The notes under the pieces were generated by a model. It was given only the letters and a program-made list of their open reading frames with translations, had not been told where the DNA came from and did no database searches. Shown piece after piece: positions 1 through 7,146 of a DNA stretch of 13,561 nt. The DNA is from Caryophanales bacterium UBA4856 (GTDB lineage: Bacteria; Bacillota_I; Bacilli_A; RFN20; CAG-288): assembly GCA_002399765.1 (NCBI GenBank), contig DHEG01000008.1, positions 1-13,561 on the forward strand, in the 5' to 3' direction. The position numbers and the translations under genes are program-made. Numbering within the stretch: the first letter of the stretch is position 1; every line of letters starts with the position of its first letter.

Positions 1-1943
1 CCCGTGGTGGTGGTAAAGAAGGGACCACCCCTCTTAAGGCCCTGCTTGCCGGTCGAGATGACGCTGTTCTCCTGGGGATCCCTTACCACGACCTTGAGCT
101 CGAAACTGTCCTTGTCCTTCACGAAGGGGGTCAGGTCCGCCTCGAAGGGGACATAGCCGCCTTCATGGGTCGTCACCAAGATATCGTCGACATAGACTTC
201 GGCATACATATCGACACCCTCGAACACGACTATGGCATCGAAGCCCTTGGCATAGGGGGGGATCACCAAGTCCTTGGTATAGACCAGGGTATCGGAAGGA
301 TCGGGAAGGACATTGACCTTGGAAAGGGGGACCTCGGGGGCATAGGGAACATTTATCGGGCCGCTGTAGCGACTGCTGCCGCTCTTGGCGATCAGGGCCA
401 AGTCCCAACGCCCGCAAAGATCCAACGGCGTGGGGCCATCATGGCCGGAGAAAGGATTGAAACCCCTGTCCTCGGTGAAAGGATAAAAGTCAGGCAAGCG
501 GTCCTTGGGGGGATAAAGCAAACCCCGGTTAAGGGTGATGGTATCCCTCTTCCTTTGCCTATCGGCCATCCGGAAGAAGGGTATCGCCAAAAGCGTCACC
601 CCAAAGGCAAAGACGAAGAGGAACGGGGAGGGGTTGGCCGCCATCTGCCCACCGTCCTCGACCAAATGGGTTCCGGCGGGGAAAAGCCTATCGATGCCAA
701 AGCCTATATAAGGACCAGTCACCATCGAAAGCATCGAGACGACGATGAGGACAAAACCATTGAAGGCCCCTTCGTGGCCATGGGGAATCAAATCCCTTAT
801 CCGAGCATTCAGGGTCGAGGCCATGGTTATGTTTCCGACTACCGAGACCCCAATCGCCATCAAAGCCAAGACGGTCTTTCCATCGTCCACCCCACCGTTG
901 CCATCCCCTATCGGAGACACGAAGGCCATCAAAAGAAGGCCGGCGCCAAGAATCGCAAGGCTAAGGTAAGTGGCAAAGGACCTTCCGACGCGATCGGAAA
1001 GGAAGCCGACCGTTATCGGTATGGCAATGACGACGAGGGCAATGAAGAAGGCCCAGACCAAGACGAAGGTAGAGAAAGGTACCTCGCCATTGATCAGGCC
1101 GGTGAATCCCATCGTGTATTGGATGTAATCCATCTGGTAGGGATACCAGATCTGACCGGCGATGGCAAAGAGGGCATCCCCGGCAATGACGTAGTAAAGG
1201 GCCTTATGCCCCTTTACGGTATCGGGCTTGAAGGCAATGGCGACATCCTTTGCGAAGCTGCCTTCCAATGGCTTTGCCACTTCATGGGGTATCAACAGGA
1301 TGGAGACCAGGCCCACTGCGAATACCAAGCCCCCACACGCATAGAAGAAGGAGGGCCAGCCCAGGTTTCCCCGCTTTACCAAACCGAACAGAAGCAGGAA
1401 GCCGACAAGGCCGGAAAGGAAGGGTATTATGCCCAAAACCCCTTCGACTTTTCCCCGCCTGCCATTTGGGGTGTTGGCTATTATGTAGGAGATCAAGGCG
1501 GCATCGTTGGCGCTGCACCCAAAGAAGGTCATCAGGCAATCCAGAAGGATCACCAGGGCCACGGATACAATCGGACTTATTGCGAAAGTGCCACCGATCG
1601 CCTTGGGTGCGACCAGGCCGAAAGCCAAAGTGGAAAGCCCCCAGAGGAGGAAGCCGATTACTATGAAGGGCTTGCGGCGCCCGACATGGTCAGACAAAGA
1701 GCCCATGGCGATGGTCGTGATGGCAGCCACCACGGCTGACAAAGAGACGGCCAAGGACACATATAGTTCGTAATTGTCGGGGTGGATGTCATGGATGTAA
1801 TCGTTAAGGAAGACATTTTCCACAATCCAAGCCAATTGGCCTACTAGGGTCAAGGGGATGGCCAGGGCCCACATCCGGCCTTTCGAGGTACGGCTTATCT
1901 CCCTACAGTCTGGCGGCACTTTTTCCTCAGCCCTGCTTTCCAT
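1..1943 (-). CDS. MFS glycoside transporter fused to a GH2 glycoside hydrolase (C-terminus outside window)
   Basis: The reading frame is open from the ATG at 1943 to the window edge (647 complete codons). Residues 25-460 form a 12-helix MFS permease. The loop 2-3 signature GSLSDHVGRRK is at 81-91, its second-half counterpart GFLSDRVG at 313-320, and a GPH/SLC45-like stretch, RIRDLIPHGHEGAFNG, at 381-396. A charged linker (about 460-505) follows. Residues about 506-647 match the N-terminal jelly-roll of family 2 glycosidases: GRWDLAL, VPYAPEVPLS, VYVDDILVTTHEGGYVPFEADLT, and STGKQGLKRGG near the edge. The linker holds no stop, and there is no Met between residues 459 and 579, so a separate GH2 start is unlikely. 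Twelve helices would leave both termini in the cytoplasm, so the hydrolase would act on imported sugar (inference). The start is supported by AAGGAG eight bases upstream and an in-frame stop just before it. The substrate and the GH2 catalytic residues cannot be seen. Confidence 0.9.
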   Translation of the reverse strand, partial: MESRAEEKVPPDCREISRTSKGRMWALAIPLTLVGQLAWIVENVFLNDYIHDIHPDNYELYVSLAVSLSAVVAAITTIAMGSLSDHVGRRKPFIVIGFLLWGLSTLAFGLVAPKAIGGTFAISPIVSVALVILLDCLMTFFGCSANDAALISYIIANTPNGRRGKVEGVLGIIPFLSGLVGFLLLFGLVKRGNLGWPSFFYACGGLVFAVGLVSILLIPHEVAKPLEGSFAKDVAIAFKPDTVKGHKALYYVIAGDALFAIAGQIWYPYQMDYIQYTMGFTGLINGEVPFSTFVLVWAFFIALVVIAIPITVGFLSDRVGRSFATYLSLAILGAGLLLMAFVSPIGDGNGGVDDGKTVLALMAIGVSVVGNITMASTLNARIRDLIPHGHEGAFNGFVLIVVSMLSMVTGPYIGFGIDRLFPAGTHLVEDGGQMAANPSPFLFVFAFGVTLLAIPFFRMADRQRKRDTITLNRGLLYPPKDRLPDFYPFTEDRGFNPFSGHDGPTPLDLCGRWDLALIAKSGSSRYSGPINVPYAPEVPLSKVNVLPDPSDTLVYTKDLVIPPYAKGFDAIVVFEGVDMYAEVYVDDILVTTHEGGYVPFEADLTPFVKDKDSFELKVVVRDPQENSVISTGKQGLKRGGPFFTTTT

Positions 1944-1973
1944 GGCGATGGCTCCTTAAGACATTTCGGCATA

Positions 1974-2001
1974 AGTATAGGACGATGCCGGGAATCGGCA
2001 A
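1974..2001 (-). promoter_or_regulatory. Promoter of the transporter-GH2 fusion gene
   Basis: On the minus strand a TTGCCG -35 (2001-1996) and TATACT -10 (1979-1974) are separated by 16 bases. The predicted start of transcription lies about 24 bases before the ATG at 1943. The -35 overlaps a small inverted repeat (1986-2000). Confidence 0.55.
1986..2000. repeat. Inverted repeat TGCCG-N5-CGGCA in the guaB/transporter intergenic region
   Basis: Five-base arms flank GGAAT. The repeat overlaps the -35 of the transporter-GH2 promoter. TCGGCA also occurs as direct copies at 1966-1971, 1995-2000 and 2011-2016, the last two inside a 9-of-10 match (1995-2004 and 2011-2020). It may be an operator for a sugar-responsive regulator. 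No regulator gene is present in the window. Confidence 0.35.
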
Positions 2002-2075
2002 TCGTTATTTTCGGCAACCGTCTTTCCATCGCACCGGTTTTGGCTTATCCTTGTCTAAATCCAATGGAGGGCAAA

Positions 2076-3212
2076 ATGGCAAAAGTCTTACCTGAAGAAG
2101 CCTTGACATTCGATGACGTACTCCTCCTTCCCCAATATTCCGAAGTCACACCCGATATGGTCGATACCTCCTTGACCCTGGCACCGGGACTGAGGCTAAA
2201 CATCCCCGTCCTTTCGGCGGCCATGGACACGGTCACGGAAAAGGATTTGGCCATCGCCTTGGCAAAGGTAGGCGGGATGGGGATAATCCACAAGAACATG
2301 ACCATCGCGGCCCAGGCCGCCCAGATCGAAAAGACCAAGGAGGAGAAAGTGGATCTGGCCGAGTTCCCCAAGGCAGCCGTGGACGGCAAGGGAAGGCTAT
2401 TGGTAGGGGGAGCCTTGGGCATCACTTCCGACATGATGGAAAGGGCCAAGGCCCTTATCGAAGTCGGAGTCGACATGGTCGGACTGGATTCGGCCCACGG
2501 CTATACCCTCAATGTCATGAAGGCCTTGAAGTCCCTACGGGAAAGGTTTCCCAAACTGGTGATAATGGTCGGCAACGTCGCAACCTACGAGGGAGCCAAG
2601 GCTTTGGCGACCAACGGGGCCTCGGTCGTCAAGGTGGGAATGGGGCCCGGCTCGATATGCACGACCCGCATAATCTCGGGCATGGGTGTCCCTCAGCTTT
2701 CGGCGGTCTTGGCCTGCGCCAAGGTCACCGCCGAGACTGGCATCCCCGTCGTCGCCGATGGCGGCATACGCTATTCGGGCGATGTGACCAAGGCCTTGGC
2801 CGCCGGAGCCAAGGCGGTGATGATCGGTTCCCTGTTCGCCCAGACGGAAGAAGCTCCCGGAAAGGTGGTCATTATCGCTGGCAAGAAATACAAGGCTTAT
2901 CGGGGCATGGGCTCGATCGAGGCCATGGACCAGGCCCATGGCTCCTCGGATCGCTACTTCCAGGCCGGCCATAAGAAACTGGTGGCCGAGGGCGTGAGTG
3001 GCTATGTGCCCTTGAAGGGTAATGTGAGCGCCGTCGCCTTCCAGCTGATGGGCGGATTGAGGTCTGGCATGGGCTATCTTGGCGCCAAAGACCTAACCGA
3101 ACTGAACGATAAGGCAGTATTCATCAAAATCACCAATAATGGCATCCTCGAATCCCATCCCCATGATGTGAAGGTCTTGCACGACGAGCCGAACTACGAT
3201 GGCATAAAGTGA
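2076..3212 (+). CDS. guaB: IMP dehydrogenase lacking the CBS (Bateman) module
   Basis: Catalyses NAD-dependent oxidation of IMP to XMP, the first committed step of GMP synthesis. The 378-residue product starts with the usual [14 protein letters not shown]. The loop GPGSICTTR carries the catalytic Cys195. [10 protein letters not shown], the IMP-binding YRGMGS and the flap dyad Arg293-Tyr294 (GSSDRYF) are all present, so it should be active. IMP dehydrogenases are usually near 480-490 residues because two CBS domains are inserted after the third helix of the barrel. Here GMGIIHKNM runs through a short linker (about 90-103) directly into [12 protein letters not shown]. Similar CBS-less forms are known, for example in Borrelia. 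It has lost the domain through which purine nucleotides tune other family members. Start chosen for GGAGG five bases upstream. pepC follows 76 bases later. Confidence 0.96.
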   Translation: MAKVLPEEALTFDDVLLLPQYSEVTPDMVDTSLTLAPGLRLNIPVLSAAMDTVTEKDLAIALAKVGGMGIIHKNMTIAAQAAQIEKTKEEKVDLAEFPKAAVDGKGRLLVGGALGITSDMMERAKALIEVGVDMVGLDSAHGYTLNVMKALKSLRERFPKLVIMVGNVATYEGAKALATNGASVVKVGMGPGSICTTRIISGMGVPQLSAVLACAKVTAETGIPVVADGGIRYSGDVTKALAAGAKAVMIGSLFAQTEEAPGKVVIIAGKKYKAYRGMGSIEAMDQAHGSSDRYFQAGHKKLVAEGVSGYVPLKGNVSAVAFQLMGGLRSGMGYLGAKDLTELNDKAVFIKITNNGILESHPHDVKVLHDEPNYDGIK

Positions 3213-3243
3213 GCAACAAAAGGCAAACGAATTTTTGGCGGTG

Positions 3244-3249
3244 TATAAT
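3244..3249 (+). promoter_or_regulatory. Possible -10 element of pepC
   Basis: A perfect TATAAT lies 40 bases before the pepC ATG. No convincing -35 lies 16-18 bases upstream, so the call rests on the -10 and its position only. Confidence 0.35.
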
Positions 3250-3268
3250 TTGCATTGGCAATTTTTTT
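3250..3268 (+). terminator. Weak hairpin and T-run between guaB and pepC
   Basis: TTGC-ATTG-GCAA is followed by seven T. The stem has only four pairs and would be a poor terminator. The same bases also allow a longer TTTGCA/TGCAAA pairing (3249-3254 with 3268-3273) that reaches the pepC ribosome binding site AAGGAG at 3273-3278. Confidence 0.25.
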
Positions 3269-3288
3269 GCAAAAGGAGCATCTAATAG

Positions 3289-4653
3289 ATGAGTAAGCAA
3301 ATAGACGAAAAAGACTTGGCGGCTTTTGCCAAATCCTTCGACGCCGACAAAGTTAACACCATCGCCAGGAACGCCGTATCGCGCAATGGCGTATTCAATG
3401 CGGCTTTCGACAGCCAGGCCTTGCGAAAGATTCCCCAGACCTTCTCGGTAGAGGTCAAGGAGACTGGCTCGATAACCAACCAGAAGCAGTCCGGACGCTG
3501 CTGGATGTTCGCCGGCCTCAACGTAATCCGCACCATCGCCATGAAGAAACTAAAGGTCAAGGATCTGGAACTCTCCGAGTCCTACCTAATGTTCTACGAC
3601 AAGCTCGAGAAGTCCAATTTCGAATTGGAGACTTTGCTTGAGCATCTCGACGAGCCGGACAATTCCCGTCTCCTCGACTACATCACCTCTTTGGGTGGCC
3701 ATCAGGACGGTGGCTACTGGAGCTTCTTCGTCAACTTGGTGAGGAAGTACGGTGTCGTACCCATCGCCGCCGAGCCTGAGACCATCCCCTCTTCCGCTTC
3801 CGGCGAGATGGACAGTGTCCTTAGCACTCTTCTCGCCAAGGCCATAGCTACCATCCGCGGAGCATATAAGGCGGGCAAAAAGCTTCCTGAGTTAAGGAAG
3901 ATCAAGGATGGTTTCGTCGCCCAAGTATACAAGATCTTGGCCATTTCCTTAGGTAAGCCCGTAACTGAGTTCACCTACGAGTACGAAGAGACTCCCGATT
4001 CCAAGGCCAAGGATGCCAAGCCGACCTTCAAGCGCATAACCATGACCCCGAAGGAGTTCTTCGACAAGTATGTCGGTGACGATCTTGGGGATTATGTCCC
4101 CCTGCTCAACTTCCCCTCTCCCGCTTACCCAATCCACGAGCGCTATGCCGTAAAGATCATGGGCAACGTGGTCGGAGGCGAACCCGAGACCGCGGTAAGC
4201 GTCACCCTGAAGGAATTCCAGGATGCCATAATCGCCAGTCTCAAAGGCGGCGAGGTATGCTGGTTCGGTGCCGATGTCTTGGCCCGTTCGTTCCGCAAGG
4301 AAGGGTTCCTGGCCTATTCGCTCTTGGATCTTAACGATTTGTTTTCCACCGATCTTTCACTCGATAAGGGTTCGGCCTTGACTTTCAAGGCCGTTCAAGT
4401 CAACCACGCCATGACCTTCACCGGTGTCGACTTGGATGACAAAGGGCAACCGACCCGTTGGAAGGTCGAAAACTCCTGGGGCGATTCCGTCGGTGCCAAG
4501 GGCTTCTTCGTTATGGACCAGGGTTGGTTCGAGAACTATGTCTTCGAGGTCATCGTGAACAAGAAGTTCCTGCCCAAGGACATCGTAGCCTTGGCAACCA
4601 AGAAGCCTGTCGAAGTGGAGCCTTGGGCACCCTTCAACATGATGCTGAAGTGA
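3289..4653 (+). CDS. pepC: Aminopeptidase C / bleomycin hydrolase (peptidase family C1B)
   Basis: A cytoplasmic papain-like cysteine aminopeptidase that trims N-terminal residues from peptides; family members form self-compartmentalised hexamers. The 454 residues match the usual length of about 445-455. The oxyanion glutamine and nucleophile are in NQKQSGRCWMFA (Gln65, Cys71), the catalytic histidine in VNHAMTF (His373) and the asparagine in VENSWG (Asn395), so the triad is complete. There is no signal peptide. The C-terminal tail (EPWAPFNMMLK) carries a few residues beyond the point where homologues end, which matters because that tail enters the active site in this family. The start has AAGGAG ten bases upstream, a slightly long spacing. 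It lies downstream of guaB and ends at a strong hairpin. Arginine codons are mostly CGC/CGT, consistent with good expression. Confidence 0.96.
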   Translation: MSKQIDEKDLAAFAKSFDADKVNTIARNAVSRNGVFNAAFDSQALRKIPQTFSVEVKETGSITNQKQSGRCWMFAGLNVIRTIAMKKLKVKDLELSESYLMFYDKLEKSNFELETLLEHLDEPDNSRLLDYITSLGGHQDGGYWSFFVNLVRKYGVVPIAAEPETIPSSASGEMDSVLSTLLAKAIATIRGAYKAGKKLPELRKIKDGFVAQVYKILAISLGKPVTEFTYEYEETPDSKAKDAKPTFKRITMTPKEFFDKYVGDDLGDYVPLLNFPSPAYPIHERYAVKIMGNVVGGEPETAVSVTLKEFQDAIIASLKGGEVCWFGADVLARSFRKEGFLAYSLLDLNDLFSTDLSLDKGSALTFKAVQVNHAMTFTGVDLDDKGQPTRWKVENSWGDSVGAKGFFVMDQGWFENYVFEVIVNKKFLPKDIVALATKKPVEVEPWAPFNMMLK

Positions 4654-4673
4654 TTTCTCTCATCCTGAGCATT

Positions 4674-4706
4674 AAAAGGAGCCTCCTTGTAAGGAGGCTC
4701 TTTTTG
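4674..4706. terminator. Bidirectional terminator between pepC and the MDR oxidoreductase
   Basis: GAGCCTCC pairs with GGAGGCTC across TTGTAA (4679-4700). It is followed by TTTTT on the plus strand and by CCTTTT on the minus strand. It sits between the convergent 3' ends of pepC (4653) and the minus-strand oxidoreductase (4750) and can serve both. Confidence 0.9.
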
Positions 4707-4749
4707 TTGCTCGGACAATGTACACACCACGAGAGCCGGAAATGGCCAA

Positions 4750-5766
4750 TCACCTTATCTTGAGGACTATTTTGCCCTTGACCCTTCCCGATTCTTGGTA
4801 ATCAAGTGCTTCCTGGACCCTGCCGAACGGATATACCCTGTCGATGACGGGCACGATGCTTCCCCTCTCGATCAGATCCGCGATAACGCCAAGCTGCTTC
4901 CCGCTGGGCTTCATGAGAAGAAAGGAATATTTGGCCTTGTGCCTTGCCTCATGGAAAGAAATTCTGGCGGCCAAGATACCAAGGAGATTTCTTTTGATGA
5001 ACCCATAGCCGTGTTCGATGCCGAATCGGCGGTTAGGCAATCCGGCGATAGAGACGATTCTCCCACCTTTCCTAAGGACCTTGAATGACCTCAAGAGAAT
5101 CTTTCCGCCCAAAGTGTCGAACACGGCATCATAGTCATGAAGCCTGTCTTCGAACTTCTCGTTTCGGTAATCGACGATCTCATCCGCTCCCAATCTCTTG
5201 ACCAACTCAAAGCCCTTTTGGCTTGCGGTTGTCGCGACGTAGGCACCCATCTGCTTCGCCAGTTGGATCGCAAAGGTTCCGATGCCACCGGCACCAGCAT
5301 GGATAAGTATCTTCTCCTTTGGCTTGAGGCGCAAGACATCATGGAGAGCCTGGTAATCCGTCAGGCCAACCAAGGGAATGGATGCGGCTTGTTCAAAGGA
5401 AAGATTGGATGGCATCGAGGCAATCTCGGAAACATCAATGGCAATGTACTCGGCAAAAGTCCCGATCCTATCTTTGTCAGGGCGGCCGTAGACATTGTCC
5501 CCGACTTTGAATTTGACGACGTTCCTGCCAACCTCAACCACCGTTCCCGAAAAATCATTGCCCATGATGAGCGGAAGCTTGAATTTCAGGAACATCCTGA
5601 ACCTACCGTCCTTGATCTTGAAGTCGATGGGATTGACGCTGGCGGCATGAATCGAGACCAAGACATCGTTATCGCCCACGGTTGGAATCGGTACTTTCCT
5701 AAACTCCACCGGCCCTTTCCCGTATCTCGAGATCATGCAGACATTCATCAGCAATCCGTCTTTCAT
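4750..5766 (-). CDS. MDR-superfamily NAD(P)-dependent quinone oxidoreductase-like protein
   Basis: A zinc-free medium-chain dehydrogenase/reductase of the quinone oxidoreductase type, probably reducing quinones or enones with NADPH. The GroES-like N-terminal part has VLVSIHAASVNPIDFKIKDG and the conserved GNDFSGTVVEVG. The nucleotide-binding part has HAGAGGIGTFAIQLAKQMGA, followed by GADEIVDYRNEKF and VFDTLGG. The C-terminus, VKGKIVLKI, is typical. The zinc ligands of alcohol dehydrogenases are absent. From the chosen ATG it is 338 residues. GGTGG lies six bases upstream; a second ATG at 5748 (MNVCMISRYGKG) aligns better with the family N-terminus, so the start is uncertain by six codons. It lies downstream of an aldo/keto reductase on the same strand, but 343 bases separate them, so it may have its own promoter. 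Confidence 0.9.
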   Translation of the reverse strand: MKDGLLMNVCMISRYGKGPVEFRKVPIPTVGDNDVLVSIHAASVNPIDFKIKDGRFRMFLKFKLPLIMGNDFSGTVVEVGRNVVKFKVGDNVYGRPDKDRIGTFAEYIAIDVSEIASMPSNLSFEQAASIPLVGLTDYQALHDVLRLKPKEKILIHAGAGGIGTFAIQLAKQMGAYVATTASQKGFELVKRLGADEIVDYRNEKFEDRLHDYDAVFDTLGGKILLRSFKVLRKGGRIVSIAGLPNRRFGIEHGYGFIKRNLLGILAARISFHEARHKAKYSFLLMKPSGKQLGVIADLIERGSIVPVIDRVYPFGRVQEALDYQESGRVKGKIVLKIR

Positions 5767-6109
5767 ACTCGGCCACCCCCATTTCCCGCAATGTTTGCCA
5801 TAAAAAGCTTGTTCTTCTTTTGGTAACTTTCGCCCCTGTTTGCCTTTGATTCCCAAAGGTAGCAGTCTTGAGAAAAATGCGTACTGCCAAATGATAGGAG
5901 GTCTGACAAGAATTGCTGGTTCATTCCCAAATTGCCAGAAATCATTTCGTATATTGAACGGCTTAGGTTACCTAAGGAAAACAAGGACGCCCCCATGGCG
6001 CAAGAGGGCTTCAATGCAGCCGAGCAAGAAAAGACAAACCGGGACGGGGCCGCTCTTGACCTATCCGACCCCTAGGTGACAAAAGCGTATGATTTTGGGT
6101 GAGGATCCT
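5767..6109. other. 343-bp non-coding stretch upstream of the MDR gene
   Basis: No reading frame here has family resemblance or a good ribosome binding site. It holds a perfect 15-bp palindrome (5962-5976) and a hairpin CCTTTG-ATTCC-CAAAGG (5843-5859) without a T-run. AT-rich bases on the minus strand (CAATATACG, 5956-5948) could be a -10 region, but no clear promoter can be drawn. It probably contains the promoter and a long leader of the MDR gene. Confidence 0.6.
5962..5976. promoter_or_regulatory. Perfect 15-bp palindrome, candidate operator
   Basis: CTTAGGT-T-ACCTAAG has seven-base arms around one base. It lies about 195 bases upstream of the MDR start. The core TTAGGTTA...CCTAA recalls DtxR-family boxes and the dyads of MerR-family regulators of redox genes, but it matches neither well enough to name the regulator. 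Confidence 0.5.
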
Positions 6110-7021
6110 TCACGGCAAGAGGTTCCCGCTGGCAGCATAGAGGCTATACCAATCGGCTTTGGAAAGCCTTATCGCGGTGCCTTCCAAGGCTTCCTTGATA
6201 TGGTCAATATTGACGGACCCCGTGACAACCCGTATTCCATTCCAGGGAGTGGTTATGAAAGATGTCGCAATACCAGACGGAGTGGAGTGATACTTCTCAG
6301 CCAGTTCCCTAAGCTTTGCCTGAGTCTTGGAATAGCCAGGATCCGTCAGGACGTTGCCCTTGAAGAACTCAACCTGCAAAGGGCTCCAGGCCTCAAGGTC
6401 CATGTTCTTCTCCTTGAAGTAGAAGAACAGATTGGGCGCAAGGCTCTCATGGCCCGGATTCAGGTTGTTGGTGTTGACCACATCGGCAAAGAGGTTGGCG
6501 TGGCCAAGGCCTATTTGATATTGGCCGGTCTCAAACTTGAGTTCGCCTAACCCTTTAGACAGGTATTCGATCATCTGGATGGGGAAATTGGAGACGCCGA
6601 AGTGGGCCACCTTTCCCTGGCGGTGAAGCTCATTCAGGGCCTCACCTACCTCGTTGGCATCGGCAAAGATATCCGGCCTATGGAGTAGCAGGCTATCGAC
6701 ATGGTCGGTATTGAGCCTCTTGAGCGAGCCATCGACCGCTTCCAGGATATGGGCGCGGGAGAAATCATAATGGGAATTGTTGCCGGCGCTGTCCCGCACT
6801 ATCCCGGCCTTGGTCTGGAGGAAGAACCTGTCCCTCAAGCCAGGTTCCTTGGCAAAGGCCTCTCCCAACTTCTGCTCGGACTGACCATTCATGTAGACAT
6901 CGGCGATGTCTATCTCCCTGATGCCCAAATCGTAAGATTGATGAAGGAGCGTCACCAATTGGTCGACGCTCGTCTTCTCGAGTCTCATCAGGCCCAGGGC
7001 CATTCTTCCTTTTCCAGTCAT
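6110..7021 (-). CDS. Aldo/keto reductase, YdhF-like
   Basis: An NADPH-dependent carbonyl reductase of the TIM-barrel AKR superfamily, 303 residues, predicted cytoplasmic. The catalytic tetrad is visible: Asp38 and Tyr43 in EIDIADVYMNGQSE, Lys71 in FLQTKAGI and His114 in SLLLHRPD. The GVSNF strand follows. In the cofactor region, TPWNGIRVVTGSVNIDHIKEA replaces the more usual PIPGT, as in the YdhF group. The substrate is unknown. The start is set by GGAGG (7033-7029) seven bases upstream; in-frame ATG codons further upstream would add an implausible Met- and Cys-rich extension. It is divergent from the DegV gene, with 125 bases between the starts, and is followed on the same strand by the MDR oxidoreductase. 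Confidence 0.93.
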   Translation of the reverse strand: MTGKGRMALGLMRLEKTSVDQLVTLLHQSYDLGIREIDIADVYMNGQSEQKLGEAFAKEPGLRDRFFLQTKAGIVRDSAGNNSHYDFSRAHILEAVDGSLKRLNTDHVDSLLLHRPDIFADANEVGEALNELHRQGKVAHFGVSNFPIQMIEYLSKGLGELKFETGQYQIGLGHANLFADVVNTNNLNPGHESLAPNLFFYFKEKNMDLEAWSPLQVEFFKGNVLTDPGYSKTQAKLRELAEKYHSTPSGIATSFITTPWNGIRVVTGSVNIDHIKEALEGTAIRLSKADWYSLYAASGNLLP

Positions 7022-7028
7022 GCATTTA

Positions 7029-7033
7029 CCTCC
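7029..7033 (-). promoter_or_regulatory. Ribosome binding site that sets the AKR start
   Basis: GGAGG on the minus strand with a seven-base spacer to the ATG at 7021. It decides against the in-frame starts up to 7114. Confidence 0.85.
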
Positions 7034-7092
7034 GGAATTGATTTTAGTATTCATGTGGCAATCCATCATCATGTGATGCCCATAACTTTCTA

Positions 7093-7121
7093 AAGACAAA
7101 CACCCGAAGAACATTTAAAAT
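7093..7121 (+). promoter_or_regulatory. Promoter of the DegV gene
   Basis: AAGACA (7093-7098) and TAAAAT (7116-7121) are separated by 17 bases, about 25 bases before the DegV ATG. The -35 matches consensus at four of six positions and the -10 at five of six. Confidence 0.55.
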
Positions 7122-7146
7122 TAAGGAAACCGAAAGTGAGGCTAAG

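Noticed and set aside
165..1739. Long open frame on the plus strand (over 500 codons) opposite the transporter-GH2 gene
   Set aside because: Its product is rich in Asp, Gly, Arg and His with no domain or membrane segment, whereas the opposite strand gives a clear 12-helix permease and GH2 domain. It is an antisense by-product of codon bias.
5763..6079. Small open frames on both strands in the gap between the MDR and AKR genes
   Set aside because: They lack convincing ribosome binding sites and family resemblance, and overlap each other and the palindrome; treated as non-coding.
7067..7078. CATCA-TG-TGATG palindrome upstream of the YdhF-like AKR
   Set aside because: Short, made of repeated CAT triplets, and not tied to a recognisable promoter; easily due to chance.
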